NCBI GenBank assembly: GCA_937871505.1
Contig: CALMPF010000026.1
Location: 1 to 64,000, forward strand
Length of the DNA stretch: 64,000 nucleotides
Direction of reading: 5' to 3'
Source: an uncultured Planctomycetia bacterium
Lineage (GTDB): Bacteria > Planctomycetota > Phycisphaerae > Phycisphaerales > SM1A02
A model generated the notes under the pieces. That model did no database searches and had not been told where the DNA came from. It saw only the letters and a program-made list of their open reading frames with translations. Below, piece by piece: positions 48,633-57,963 of this stretch; positions within the stretch are counted from its first letter, which is position 1; every line of letters begins with the position of its first letter. The position numbers and the translations under genes are program-made.

Positions 48633-50318
48633 ATGGATCGAGATCGCCCCGGTGCGTCGAATCTTCGGATCTCCGTCGGCCCGCTCCGGCCCTTCGCTGA
48701 GGGGATGCGCAGTCGGTGTGCGCGGGGAGCGCGGTCCCGGGTGCGGCGGGCGGAGCCGGTCGGATGGAGCGCCGTGGCGATCGCCGCCGCGGTGCTCGGT
48801 GCTGTCGGCGCGCGAGGCGCTCTCGCGTCGGGCGGCGCGATCGGCCCGGCGCCCGGCGCGGGGGCGCAGCCGGCGTTGGTCATCGCGGATCTCGCGCTCG
48901 ACGAGCCGGGCGGAGCCGCCTCGACGCACGTGCTGGTGCGGATCGCGCCAGGCCGCTCGATCGTCGCTCGTCCCGGCATGGCGCCGGAGCTCGTCGGCGT
49001 CGGCGAGCGCGAGCGAGCGTCGGCTGAGGCCGTCCTCGCGCGGTACGGCGCTGAGGGCGCGCGGCGGACGCTTTCGGTCGAGCCGCGCCATCGGGACCGC
49101 GCCGAGAGCCTCGGTCTCGACCGAGTCTGGACGATCACCGTTCCTGCCGGGACGGCGACCCCGGCGCTCGTCGAGGAGCTCAGGGCGACGGGAGCGTTCG
49201 AGCACGTCGAGGTCGACGGGATCGGCGGGGTCGCGACCGCTCCTCCGAACGACCCGCTCTTCACGCTCCAGTACGCGCTCCGGAATGTCGGTCAGTTCGT
49301 CCAGGGCCAAGGCGGCCTCAGCGGCGCGGACATCGATGCCATCGGCGCCTGGGCGATCGCGGAGGATCTCTCCGAAGTCGTCGTCGCGGTGCTCGACAGC
49401 GGCGTCCACCAGCATGTCGATCTGGCGGGACGCCTGCTCCCGGGGTGGAACGTCCCCGATCAGTCGAACGTGACCGTGGACGCCTGCGCCAGCCACGGCA
49501 CCCACGTCAGCGGCATCCTCGCGGCCTTGCGGGACAACGGCATCGGAATTGCGGGAGTCGCGCGGAATGTGAAGGTCCTCCCGGTCGTCGTCGTCAATCC
49601 GTGCAACGGCCTCGAGTCATGGCTGGCCGACGGGATCATCTGGGCCGTCGACAACGGGGCCGATGTCATCAACATGAGCCTCCAGTACAGCGTCGGGAGC
49701 GACTACCTCCGCATCGCCGTCCAGTATGCGGCGGCTGCGGGAGCGGTGATGGTCGCAGCCGCCGGAAACAGCAACGCGGCCGTCGCATTTCCCGCGCGCT
49801 GGCCCGAGACGATCGCGGTCGCCGCGACCGACAACACCGATACGCGCTGGTCGAGCAGCAACTTCGGCCCCGAGCTGGATGTCGCGGCGCCGGGGTGGCA
49901 GATCCACTCGCTCACCGGGACTTCGGGGTATGGCTACAAGACCGGCACGTCGATGGCGACGCCCCATGTGAGCGGCCTGGTCGCGATGCTCCGAGGTTTC
50001 GATCCGTCGCTCGACGCGGGCGAGATCCGCGCCATCGTCGCCAGCGGCGCCGACGACGTCTCCGTGCCCGGGTTCGACATCTTCACGGGCCACGGCCGCA
50101 TCAACGCCGCGACATCGATGGCGATGGCACGGCCGGGGCCGAACGCAGGTGACCTCAACGGCGACGGCTTCGTCAACGCGATCGATCTCGCGCTCATCCT
50201 CAGCGCCTGGGGCCCCTGCGTCAACTGCGAGCTGATGCCGTGCTTCGGTGATCTCGACGGGAGCTGCGAGGTTGACGGCGCCGATCTGGCGATCGTGCTC
50301 TCGTCGTGGAGCGTGTAG
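48633..50318 (+). CDS. Secreted subtilisin-like serine protease with dockerin-like C-terminus
   Basis: The product is about 561 residues. A long basic n-region and a hydrophobic segment (WSAVAIAAAVLGAVGARGA) form the signal. A propeptide-like region of about 170 residues follows. The S8 triad is complete: Asp255 in VAVLDSGVH, His288 in SHGTHVSG, Ser440 in GTSMATPHVSG, and the oxyanion Asn is in AAAGNSN. The C-terminus carries two dockerin-like segments, the second ending GADLAIVLSSWSV. It should be exported and activated by removing the propeptide. GGAGA nine bases before the ATG at 48633 supports the start; a long frame upstream overlaps the metK leader. Confidence 0.92.
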   Translation: MDRDRPGASNLRISVGPLRPFAEGMRSRCARGARSRVRRAEPVGWSAVAIAAAVLGAVGARGALASGGAIGPAPGAGAQPALVIADLALDEPGGAASTHVLVRIAPGRSIVARPGMAPELVGVGERERASAEAVLARYGAEGARRTLSVEPRHRDRAESLGLDRVWTITVPAGTATPALVEELRATGAFEHVEVDGIGGVATAPPNDPLFTLQYALRNVGQFVQGQGGLSGADIDAIGAWAIAEDLSEVVVAVLDSGVHQHVDLAGRLLPGWNVPDQSNVTVDACASHGTHVSGILAALRDNGIGIAGVARNVKVLPVVVVNPCNGLESWLADGIIWAVDNGADVINMSLQYSVGSDYLRIAVQYAAAAGAVMVAAAGNSNAAVAFPARWPETIAVAATDNTDTRWSSSNFGPELDVAAPGWQIHSLTGTSGYGYKTGTSMATPHVSGLVAMLRGFDPSLDAGEIRAIVASGADDVSVPGFDIFTGHGRINAATSMAMARPGPNAGDLNGDGFVNAIDLALILSAWGPCVNCELMPCFGDLDGSCEVDGADLAIVLSSWSV

Positions 50319-50438
50319 CTCTCCGGCGTCCATCGGCGGCGTCGCGAGCGCGGCCGAACCGGATCTCTCGCACGCAGAGGCCGATCGCGCTGGAGTGCGA
50401 GGCGCTTCCACCCGCCGACGAGCGACCGACGTTGCGCG

Positions 50439-51770
50439 TCAGCGCGCTCGCACGGCCTCGGCGACCTTCAGGACAGCCTCGGCGACCGCCGCGACTTCGG
50501 CGTCGCCGAGGTGCGGATGGACGGGAAGCGACAGCACCGACTCCGCAAGGCGCTCGGCGACCGGGAGCGGCGCACAGTCGACCTCGGGATCGGCCATGAA
50601 GACCGGCTGGCGATTGAGCGGGCGCGGATAGTGCACGGCGGTGGCGACGCCCTCGGCGTTGAGCGCCCTGGCGAACGTGTCGCGGTCGCAGCCAAGCGTC
50701 GCCGGATCCAGTCGCAGCGTGTAGAGGTGGTAGACGTGCGAGGCGTGCGCCTCCGCCGTCGGCGTCGCGATGCCCGGGACCCCCGCAAGCCGGCGGGTGA
50801 GCGCCGCCGCGTTTTCCTGCCTGCGAGCCGTCCACTGCGGCAGACGCCTGAGCTGAGCCAGGCCGATCGCCGCGAAGATGTCGGTCATCCGATAGTTGAA
50901 GCCGAGCGTCTCGTGCAAGTAGCGGACGCGCATGCCGTGATCGCGCACGACGCGGAGCTCGTCGGCGAGGCCGTCGTCGTTGGTCGTGACCATGCCGCCC
51001 TCCGCGGTCGTCATGTTCTTGGTCGGGTAGAAGGAGTAGGTCGTCGCTGCGCCGTACGCCCCGATGGGTCGTCCTCGGTACGTCGCCAGGTGCGACTGCG
51101 CGGCGTCGTAGACGACCGACAGTCCGCGCCGCGCGGCGAAGGCATCGATGCAGTCGATGTCGGCGGGATTGCCGTAGAGGTGCACGGGAACGAGAAGGCG
51201 GGTGTCCTCGCGCAGGCGCGGCGCGACCGAGGCGAGGTCGAGGTTGAAGCTCTCCTCGAGGACGTCGCCGAAGATCGGCCGCGCCGGGCGGGCGCGGATC
51301 ATCGATGCGGTGGCGATGAACGTCCAGCCGGGAGTGACCGCGCTCTCGCCGGCCTTGAGCAGGACTTGATAGACGAGCTGGAGCGCCGTGGTCCCGTTCG
51401 AGCAGGCGATGGCGTGCCGCGCGCCGGTCTGATCGGCGAAGGCCGCCTCGAACTCCTTCACCACCGCGCCCTGCGCGAGGCGGCCGCTGCGCAGGACGGC
51501 GGCGACCGCGTCGATCTCGTCGTCGCCCATGCGGACGGAGACCACCTGAATCGTCGGCACTGCGACGGGAGTGCCGCCGAAGAGGGCGAGCTTGCGGAGC
51601 GCTGGACGGCGTTCGGGGTCGAGCGCCGGGATCGGGGGCGCGACGGGATCGTGACTGCCGGCCGGAGCGACCGCCGCCGCCATCGATGCGCTGGCGGCGG
51701 AGTCGATCGAGTGCAGCGGGGGCTTCGAAGCGGCGGTGCCGGTCGGTGCGGGCGTGGCGGGACTGGACAT
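50439..51770 (-). CDS. DegT/DnrJ/EryC1/StrS family aminotransferase
   Basis: The product is 443 residues. These PLP enzymes aminate keto-sugars for cell-surface glycans or secondary metabolites. The PLP lysine is in FYPTKNMTTAEGG; the N-terminal active region (HAIACSNGTTALQL) and the VVYDAAQSH motif with the PLP-contacting Asp are present. The first 70 residues are a Pro/Ala-rich extension. ATG at 51770 has TACCAT six bases upstream, so a leaderless mRNA is predicted; a start 19 codons earlier is less likely. No sugar dehydratase lies next to it in this window. Confidence 0.9.
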   Translation of the reverse strand: MSSPATPAPTGTAASKPPLHSIDSAASASMAAAVAPAGSHDPVAPPIPALDPERRPALRKLALFGGTPVAVPTIQVVSVRMGDDEIDAVAAVLRSGRLAQGAVVKEFEAAFADQTGARHAIACSNGTTALQLVYQVLLKAGESAVTPGWTFIATASMIRARPARPIFGDVLEESFNLDLASVAPRLREDTRLLVPVHLYGNPADIDCIDAFAARRGLSVVYDAAQSHLATYRGRPIGAYGAATTYSFYPTKNMTTAEGGMVTTNDDGLADELRVVRDHGMRVRYLHETLGFNYRMTDIFAAIGLAQLRRLPQWTARRQENAAALTRRLAGVPGIATPTAEAHASHVYHLYTLRLDPATLGCDRDTFARALNAEGVATAVHYPRPLNRQPVFMADPEVDCAPLPVAERLAESVLSLPVHPHLGDAEVAAVAEAVLKVAEAVRAR

Positions 51771-51776
51771 CCCGCG

Positions 51777-51782
51777 ATGGTA
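51777..51782 (-). promoter_or_regulatory. TANNNT box, leaderless start (DegT family)
   Basis: On the minus strand TACCAT is followed by CGCGGG and the ATG at 51770. No Shine-Dalgarno sequence is seen. Confidence 0.6.
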
Positions 51783-51863
51783 TGGGCGGCCGACAGGCGC
51801 ACCCGACGCTTGGGCGAAGCGGCGCACTGGCGTCGCGCGATGCCACCGCGTCGATCGCCCCGC

Positions 51864-53981
51864 TCAGCCCCACGCGCCGAGGAGGATGCCGAGATCCCCG
51901 CCGTCGACGACCCCGTCGTCGTTGAGGTCGCCGGGACCCGGCCCGCCCCACGCGTCGAGCAGCAATCCGAGATCGGCGCCGTCGGTGATTCCGTCGCCGT
52001 TGAGGTCGCCCGGCTTGGGCCGCTGCGGGAAGTAGACGAGCAGGATCGACGCGGGATGGCCGTCGATCGCCGTGACCGCGAAGGAGCCACCGGCCGGATT
52101 GAGGAATCCCTCCGCGTTGATCGTGAACGCGCGCGGGTCGAACCCAGCGATTCCCGTGTCGGAGAGCGCGATCGTCCACGAATAGCCCTGCGACTGATCG
52201 AAGTCGGGAAGCTGCGACGGCGCACCGGTGGCTGGATCGATCGTCCTGAGGACGATCGCGATGGGGTTGTTCGAACCCGCCGAGATGGCGATCGCCCCGT
52301 CGACCGAGATCGAGTCCCACGCACTGGGTGCATCGGGCTCCTGGGTCGCGGCGCCGATGTCGATGTCGAAGACGAATCCGCCCGGCCACGCGAGCTCGAT
52401 CGCCTCGACGTTGAGGCGCCCGATCGGATCGCCGGGTCCGAGGACCGCATTCTCCGCCGAGAGGTCGATGTTCCCGATGACCGTACCGGTCCCCCCCAGG
52501 GCCGTCACGGATCCGACGACGACATCAGAGTGCAGCGTTCCGTTCACCGTCAGGCGACCATCTGCGATCTCGGTCGTCCCTCCGAAGGTGCTCTCGCCCC
52601 CGAGCCGGATGTTGCCCCATCCCGACTTGACGAGGCGGCCGGATGAGTCCGGACCGGCACCCTCCGGCGAGCCTCCGAGGAAGCTGCCTGTGAACACATC
52701 GTCGGCGCCGAGCGCGCCGATTGCGAGCGTGGCGGCCCCGAGGTACACGTCGGCGGCGCCGGAGAGCGAGCCGATCGCGAACGTCCCTGCCGGCACCGCC
52801 GAGATGTCGACGATCGAGCCGCCCTCCGTGAGCAGGGTGGCGCCGACGGCGTCGGGGATCGTCGTCATGTCCTCTGCCGAGGGATGCACTTCAAGCCGCG
52901 TGCCCGTGCGCAGCGTGACGGTCGCGCTGCCGAGCGAAGCGGCGTCGCGGAGCGTCACGCCCGCCGGCGCGCCGTGGTCGTTCGCGTGGCACTGGATCTC
53001 GGCGTCGCCGGCGCCGGAGCTTCCCATGAACGTCGTCATCCGCGAACTCGAGATCACCGCATGCGCCGCGGTGGCGACGTCCTCGAAGAGCACATCGGAG
53101 AAGGTCAGGAGCGTCGCGTTCCCTGCGGAGGATGCGCCGCGGAACCGGACGTCCGAAGGTCCGTACACGGTGATCTCGGAGTCGCCCGCCGCGGCGTGAT
53201 GATCGAACTGAAGCCGGCTTCCCTCGACGATCGCGATCGCCGATCCCGCGGCCGTCGCGTTGTCGACGAAGAAGAGGCCGAAGCCATCGTCGCTTCCTGC
53301 ATTGAGGCACTGGATCTCGGCGGTTCCCGTCGTCGAGCTTCCGGCGAAGGTGCAGGAGCCGACGCCGAGGACCGTGATCAGCGCCGGGAGCGACCCGGCG
53401 GTTGCACTCTCCTCGAAGACCAGCGTCGATCTCGCGGCGGGGTCGGTCCCCTGCACGGTGACCATCGCGGTCCCGAGGCTCGACGTGCCGCGCAGGACCA
53501 TCGCACCGCCCTCGTCGATCGTCGCGGCGCCGAAGGCCAGGCCGCTCGACTCGAAGGTCACCGTCGCGCCTTGCAGGACGTGAGCGGTCGGGAAGACCGT
53601 CAGGCTCGGCTCGAAGAGGATCCCCTCGAGCACGGTGAAGGCGATGTTCCGGAAGCTGAAGTCGTAGGAGGGCGCATCCTTGGTGAACTCGAACGTCGAG
53701 ATCGACCACGTCGTCGGATCGCCCTCGCCCCCGACTTCGACGCCCGTCGTCGTGCTCACGCCGAACTGCGCGGAGAACGAGGGAACGCGCGTCGGCAGCC
53801 AGTTGAACGGGAAGAAGAAGCGGTTGCTCGGCGGATCGGAGATCCACGCGGCAGCGGAGGTGTCCGCGCAGGCGATCCCGCCCTGGAGGGCGAGCGCGAG
53901 CGCGGCGATCGCTGCGCGGCGCGGTCCAGGGCGGAGCGAAGCGGCGAGCGAGATCCTGCTGTGAAGGGTCGGGAGTGACAT
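51864..53981 (-). CDS. Secreted beta-repeat protein with autotransporter-type strand and dockerin-like C-terminus
   Basis: The product is 705 residues with a signal peptide ([19 protein letters not shown]). Most of the protein is regular beta-rich sequence with repeated phrases ([35 protein letters not shown]), suggesting a parallel beta-helix. An autotransporter-associated strand ([19 protein letters not shown]) lies in the second half. The C-terminus carries two dockerin-like segments ending [12 protein letters not shown] and [12 protein letters not shown]. No outer-membrane beta-barrel is present, so it is not a classical autotransporter. No ribosome site is obvious before the ATG. A 12-bp tandem repeat occupies the region upstream. 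Confidence 0.85.
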   Translation of the reverse strand: MSLPTLHSRISLAASLRPGPRRAAIAALALALQGGIACADTSAAAWISDPPSNRFFFPFNWLPTRVPSFSAQFGVSTTTGVEVGGEGDPTTWSISTFEFTKDAPSYDFSFRNIAFTVLEGILFEPSLTVFPTAHVLQGATVTFESSGLAFGAATIDEGGAMVLRGTSSLGTAMVTVQGTDPAARSTLVFEESATAGSLPALITVLGVGSCTFAGSSTTGTAEIQCLNAGSDDGFGLFFVDNATAAGSAIAIVEGSRLQFDHHAAAGDSEITVYGPSDVRFRGASSAGNATLLTFSDVLFEDVATAAHAVISSSRMTTFMGSSGAGDAEIQCHANDHGAPAGVTLRDAASLGSATVTLRTGTRLEVHPSAEDMTTIPDAVGATLLTEGGSIVDISAVPAGTFAIGSLSGAADVYLGAATLAIGALGADDVFTGSFLGGSPEGAGPDSSGRLVKSGWGNIRLGGESTFGGTTEIADGRLTVNGTLHSDVVVGSVTALGGTGTVIGNIDLSAENAVLGPGDPIGRLNVEAIELAWPGGFVFDIDIGAATQEPDAPSAWDSISVDGAIAISAGSNNPIAIVLRTIDPATGAPSQLPDFDQSQGYSWTIALSDTGIAGFDPRAFTINAEGFLNPAGGSFAVTAIDGHPASILLVYFPQRPKPGDLNGDGITDGADLGLLLDAWGGPGPGDLNDDGVVDGGDLGILLGAWG

Positions 53982-54060
53982 GGGAAGACGTTCCGGTATG
54001 GTGCTGCTGCGGGATGGCGCCCGGCGGATCGGCCGACCGCCGTCAGAGGGTCGGGACGCC

Positions 54061-54204
54061 AGTCCTGAACCCAGTCCTGACGCCAGTCCTGGTGCTGGAC
54101 CTGATCGCAGTCCTGACGCCAGTCCTGACGCCAGTCCAGACGCCGGTTCTGATCGCGGTCCTGATCCCAGTCCTGATGCCAGCGCTGATGCCGGTCCTGA
54201 TCCC
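54061..54204. repeat. 12-bp tandem repeat, twelve copies
   Basis: Units such as AGTCCTGACGCC and GGTCCTGATCCC follow each other exactly every 12 bp from 54061, with a partial copy after 54204. They begin about 80 bp upstream of the secreted protein start. CCTGATGCC is shared with the array at 33408-33467. Confidence 0.92.
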
Positions 54205-54403
54205 AGTCCGGCGTGATGCCCGACAGCTCGTCGCTCAACTCCGCGGCGCGAGCCACCGCAATGCGCATGATCCGAGCGCCACCCAGCACTCCGGATCGGC
54301 GAAGAGCCTCCGCGCGGTCTCCGGTCGGGCGGAGGGCCCGGCCCGGACGGAGATCAGACGCTCGGCCGGGAACGGACGAGCGGTCGCCATCGCGCCGCGA
54401 GCA

Positions 54404-54697
54404 TGGACACACCCTTCGCAGGCATGGACACACCTTGCGCAGGAGTGGACACACCTTGCGCAGGAATGGACACACCTTGCGCACGTTATCTGACGCTGCA
54501 CGCTGCCCATCGAAGAGCTCCTAGAAGTTATAAGACTTCCCATGCGAGAGTGGACACACCTTGCGCAGGAATGGACACACCTTGCGCGAGCATGGACACA
54601 CCTTGCGCGAGCATGGACACACCCTGCGCGTGTTATCTCACTCGCTGCGCCGCCGATCGAGGAGGTCGGATGCGTTATAGGACTTGATGGTGGCGAC
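54404..54697. repeat. 21-bp tandem repeat organised as a 147-bp higher-order repeat
   Basis: Fourteen units fall on an unbroken 21-bp grid. Units 1-4 (from 54404) and 8-11 (from 54551) carry the core TGGACACACCTTGCGC. Units 5-7 and 12-14 are three other types that begin ATCT, ATCGA and ATA(A/G)GACTT. Units 1-7 and 8-14 therefore form two copies of a seven-unit block, 147 bp apart. GTTATNNNAC occurs at the junctions 54485, 54527, 54632 and 54674. All six reading frames are open through the TGGACACAC units. Confidence 0.92.
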
Positions 54698-54889
54698 GCG
54701 TGGTCGCTGGATCGCGGGGAGAGTGCTTCGCCTGTACGTCGATCGGGAGCGGATCGCCCGAGGCGGCGGCGAGGTCGATCTCACCTTTCGACGCCTTCCC
54801 ACATCGTCCGCTGGATGCGCGGAGCGGCTGGCTCTCGTCCATGCGGCGGGAGCCGAAGGTCGAGGATCGCAGCGGGCGTGGCGAGTCAC

Positions 54890-54895
54890 TACAAT
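54890..54895 (+). promoter_or_regulatory. -10 box for feoA
   Basis: TACAAT lies 37 bp before the feoA ATG (54933). No Fur-box-like dyad was recognised near it. Confidence 0.4.
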
Positions 54896-54932
54896 CGCGG
54901 CAGTTGCGATCGAGTCTCAACGAGTCGCGCCA

Positions 54933-55583
54933 ATGTCCCCCTCACACGAGCCCGCTCACGCATCCTCGCAGGCTCTGGGCTCGGCCCCAGCGCACGGAGC
55001 CCCGGACGCAATCCCGGTCGCTGATCCGAGCGTTGCTTCGTCTGACGAAGCTCATCAGCGCCTCCGCGATCCGCATCCCGAGTCGAACGCCGAGCGGGAC
55101 GCCCGATCTCGGCGGAAGGACGGCCCGGCGCCGGTGACCCCGGCCGCAGGCTCGTTCGGTCGCTCATTCGGCGGCGCGCCGGAAGGTCCGTCCGCGAGTT
55201 CGTCGAGGGACGCGCCCGGGAGCACGCAGACGCCTGAAGCGCTCGCGGCTCCTCCGGCAGCCGGAGGTTCAACCGATGAGCATGCGGCGACCGAGCACCG
55301 ACCGGCTGAGCGCACGCTCGTCCGCGAGCGGGCCTTCATCGGAGTGCCCCTTGCTCAGCTTCGACCCGGCGATCGAGCGCGACTGCACGCCGAAGGCTTG
55401 CGCTGCGACCAGTGCGAGCTCCTCAACGCGATGGGCTTGACCGATCGCTGCGAGATCCGCGTCTGCAAGGTCGGCGAGCCGTGCATCGTGCAGGTCGCCC
55501 AGACCCGGCTGGGGATCTCGAAACGCCTCGCGAGCGAGATTCTCGTGACCCCGGTGGCCCCGCCCCCAGCGCGCACTCGATGA
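54933..55583 (+). CDS. feoA: FeoA-domain protein with long disordered N-terminus
   Basis: The product is 216 residues. Only the last 80 or so residues are the FeoA SH3-like domain (GVPLAQLRPGDRARL ... LGISKRLASEILV), which helps FeoB import ferrous iron. The first 130 residues are Ser/Pro/Ala/Arg-rich and probably disordered; typical FeoA proteins are 75-85 residues. The domain contains CDQC, a possible metal or redox pair not usual in FeoA. The ATG at 54933 is chosen because the -10 candidate lies just upstream; a shorter start nearer the domain is possible. The stop overlaps the feoB ATG (ATGA). Confidence 0.85.
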   Translation: MSPSHEPAHASSQALGSAPAHGAPDAIPVADPSVASSDEAHQRLRDPHPESNAERDARSRRKDGPAPVTPAAGSFGRSFGGAPEGPSASSSRDAPGSTQTPEALAAPPAAGGSTDEHAATEHRPAERTLVRERAFIGVPLAQLRPGDRARLHAEGLRCDQCELLNAMGLTDRCEIRVCKVGEPCIVQVAQTRLGISKRLASEILVTPVAPPPARTR

Positions 55584-57553
55584 CGATCTCCGCGGATCAG
55601 GCCACTCCCGACGCGGACTCCGCGCGACGCGTTCGGCGCGTTGCGCTCGTCGGCAATCCCAACACCGGGAAGACGACGCTCTTCAACAGGCTCTGCGGAG
55701 TGCGGGCCAAGACCGCGAACTTCCCCGGGAGCACCGTCGACGCCCGCGTCGGCTCCTGCGTGCGCGGCGGGCGCATGGAGATCGTCGATCTTCCGGGCAC
55801 CTACTCCCTCGACCTCGACCTGCCGGAGGCCCGCCTCTGCCGAGACTGCATCGAGGGGCGTCTCGTCGCGTGCGAGCCCGATGCCGTGCTGGTCGTTCTC
55901 GATGCCACGAACCTGCGGCGCAATCTCCAGTTCGCCGCGTCGGTCCTGCGGCGCGGGCGACCGACGGTGGTGGCGCTGAACATGGTCGACCTCGCGATGC
56001 GGAAGGGGCTGAGCATCGACGTCGATCGGCTCGCGGCGCGGCTCGGCTGCCCGGTCGTCGCCATCAGCGCCCGCTCCGGGCGCGGGATCGACGCGCTGGT
56101 CGCGGCCGTCGGGCAGGGGAAGGCCTCCGCGGCCTCGCTTCCGGAGATCGGCGCCGCGACCGGCGCCTGGGCTGACGCGGTCCTCGAGGAGAGCGTCGGA
56201 GGCGCCGAGGCCGTCGGCGATGCGCACGACTCGCTGACCGACCGCCTCGATCAGGCCTTCACCCATCCGATCCTCGGACTTGTGGTCTTCGTCGCCGTTA
56301 TGGCGGGCCTGTTCGCGACGATCTTCTGGCTCGCCGACCTGCCGATGTCGCTGATCGAAGCGATCTTCGGCAGGGCGGGGAGCCTGATCTCGGAGCACCT
56401 GCCGGCCGGCGCCCTCTCCGAGCTGCTGGCCGACGGGATCGTCGCGGGCATCAGCGGAGTGGTGATCTTCCTGCCCCAGATCTGCCTGCTCTTCTTCCTT
56501 CTCTCGCTGCTGGAGGACACCGGCTACCTCGCCCGGGCGTCGTTCGTGATGGACCGGATCATGGCCCGCTTCGGTCTGCCGGGCCAGAGCTTCGTCCCAC
56601 TGCTTTCCAGCCACGCGTGCGCGCTGCCGGGCATCATGGCGACGCGGCTCATCCCCGATCGCAACGAGCGGCTCGCGACGATCCTGGTCGCGCCCTTCAT
56701 GAGCTGCTCGGCGCGGATTCCCGTCTACGTGCTCCTCATCGGCCTGCTCTTCGGGGAGCGTCCGCTCGTCGCCGGGATCGCCTTCGCGGGCTGCTACCTT
56801 CTCGGTGCGATCGCGGCGCTTCTGAGCGCCCTCGTCGCGCGGCGAACGATCCTCCCCGGGCGTTCGCGGCCGATGGTGCTGGAGCTGCCCAGCTACAAGT
56901 GGCCATCCCTGCGCACCGCACTCTGGACGACGCTGGATCGCGCCGTGCTCTTCCTCCGGAATGCCGGGACCGTGATCCTCGCGATCAGCATCGTGATGTG
57001 GTGGCTCAGCGCCTATCCGCGAGGGGATGCTCCTCCGGCGGCGGAAGCGCTCCGCGCCGAGGCCGCGCTGGTCGCCGATGAAGCCGCTCGCGCCGAGCTC
57101 GAGACCGAGGCGGACGCGATGGAACGCCGCAGCCGGCAGGCGCAGAGCTTCGCGGGGCGGATAGGCGCGGCCGTTCAGCCGCTCTTCGCGCCGCTCGGCG
57201 CCGACCGCCAGATCACCGTGGCGATCCTCACCAGCTTCCTCGCGCGCGAGGTCTTCCTCGGCACGATGATCGTGCTCGTCGGGATGCCGGAGGAGGAGGA
57301 CCACGACCGGATCCTCGACGGAGTGCGCGCTGCCGTCCGTGACGACGGGCGGCCGCTCTTCGACGACGCGACGGCGGCGGCGCTCCTGGTCTTCTTCGTC
57401 CTCGCGATGCAGTGCCTGCCGACCGTGGCGCTCGTCCATCGCGAGACCGGAAGCTGGCGCTGGCCGCTGCTCCAGTTCGCGTGGATGTCAGGGTTCGCGT
57501 GGCTCGCCGCCGTGGCGACGCACGCGATCGTCCGCGCGCTCTCGGCCGGCTGA
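55580..57553 (+). CDS. feoB: Ferrous iron transporter FeoB
   Basis: The product is 657 residues. The N-terminal GTPase domain has G1 (GNPNTGKTTLFN), G3 (DLPGTYSLD) and G4 (NMVD). The transmembrane Gate regions follow, including the conserved CALPGIMATR and SCSARIPVY with the metal-path cysteine. It imports Fe(II) across the inner membrane. A hydrophilic insertion of about 60 residues (near EAALVADEAARAELETEAD) lies between the second and third helix groups. It is translationally coupled to feoA and followed by a small membrane protein. Confidence 0.95.
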   Translation: MTISADQATPDADSARRVRRVALVGNPNTGKTTLFNRLCGVRAKTANFPGSTVDARVGSCVRGGRMEIVDLPGTYSLDLDLPEARLCRDCIEGRLVACEPDAVLVVLDATNLRRNLQFAASVLRRGRPTVVALNMVDLAMRKGLSIDVDRLAARLGCPVVAISARSGRGIDALVAAVGQGKASAASLPEIGAATGAWADAVLEESVGGAEAVGDAHDSLTDRLDQAFTHPILGLVVFVAVMAGLFATIFWLADLPMSLIEAIFGRAGSLISEHLPAGALSELLADGIVAGISGVVIFLPQICLLFFLLSLLEDTGYLARASFVMDRIMARFGLPGQSFVPLLSSHACALPGIMATRLIPDRNERLATILVAPFMSCSARIPVYVLLIGLLFGERPLVAGIAFAGCYLLGAIAALLSALVARRTILPGRSRPMVLELPSYKWPSLRTALWTTLDRAVLFLRNAGTVILAISIVMWWLSAYPRGDAPPAAEALRAEAALVADEAARAELETEADAMERRSRQAQSFAGRIGAAVQPLFAPLGADRQITVAILTSFLAREVFLGTMIVLVGMPEEEDHDRILDGVRAAVRDDGRPLFDDATAAALLVFFVLAMQCLPTVALVHRETGSWRWPLLQFAWMSGFAWLAAVATHAIVRALSAG

Positions 57554-57640
57554 ACGCCCCGCGCCGGAGCGGCCCGGGCGGCGTGCGCCGCGGGCGGCCG
57601 GGTCCGAGTCCGCCCACGTTCCCTCGCGCAATCACGCACC

Positions 57641-57811
57641 ATGCCGATCACGGACTGGCAGTTCTGGGTGGCGACATCGATCGCCGCGGTCGCGGCGTGG
57701 CTCGTGCTGAGACCGATCGCCCGACCGCTCCTGCGCCGAGGGGTGCGGGGAAGGGGGCGGGTCCGGCGCACGGGCCTGACCATCGAAGGGCGTCCGGCGA
57801 ATCGCCGGTGA
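57641..57811 (+). CDS. Small membrane protein downstream of feoB
   Basis: The product is 56 residues: MPITDWQFWVATSIAAVAAW starts a single transmembrane helix, followed by a basic tail (LLRRGVRGRGRVRR). Its place and form match the short FeoB-associated membrane proteins that often follow feoB, many of which end in a Cys cluster. This one has no cysteine, so the metal-handling part seems absent. It starts 87 bp after feoB on the same strand. It is too short for ordinary gene finders, and its expression is not shown. Confidence 0.6.
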   Translation: MPITDWQFWVATSIAAVAAWLVLRPIARPLLRRGVRGRGRVRRTGLTIEGRPANRR

Positions 57812-57963
57812 CGGCGCAAGCGCGCGGAAGGGCGACCCGGCGGAAGGCCGACCCGGGGGGTGCGCTCGATCTCGCCCGCGAGCGGTCCCGCGCGATGGGC
57901 CGAGCGCCGACTCCGTGACGGCGGAGCGATCTCGCGCCGCGTCGAGCGACTCGCCCGCCGCGA

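Larger units (their letters stand above)
53982..54932. other. Repeat-filled region upstream of feoA
   Basis: This 951-bp gap between divergent genes contains the 12-bp array (54061-54204) and the 21-bp array (54404-54697). All frames are open across the arrays, so the many short open frames have no meaning by themselves. TACAAT at 54890-54895 is the likely feoA -10 box. Confidence 0.7.

Noticed and set aside
50387-50397. 11-base match (GCGCTGGAGTG) to the inverted-repeat element end
   Set aside because: Short, isolated, and inside no recognisable remainder of the element.
54403-54687. 94-codon frame of seven-residue repeats (MDTPCAG) in the 21-bp array
   Set aside because: All six frames are open in the array because the period is a multiple of three; no ribosome site or leaderless box supports this one. 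A Cys-rich minus-strand frame (CARCVHS repeats) is equally open.
54404-54697. CRISPR array
   Set aside because: The units are contiguous without spacers and no cas gene is present.
57808-57918. 36-residue frame overlapping the small feoB-linked gene as GTGA
   Set aside because: Arg/Ala-rich, no hydrophobic or motif content; likely chance.
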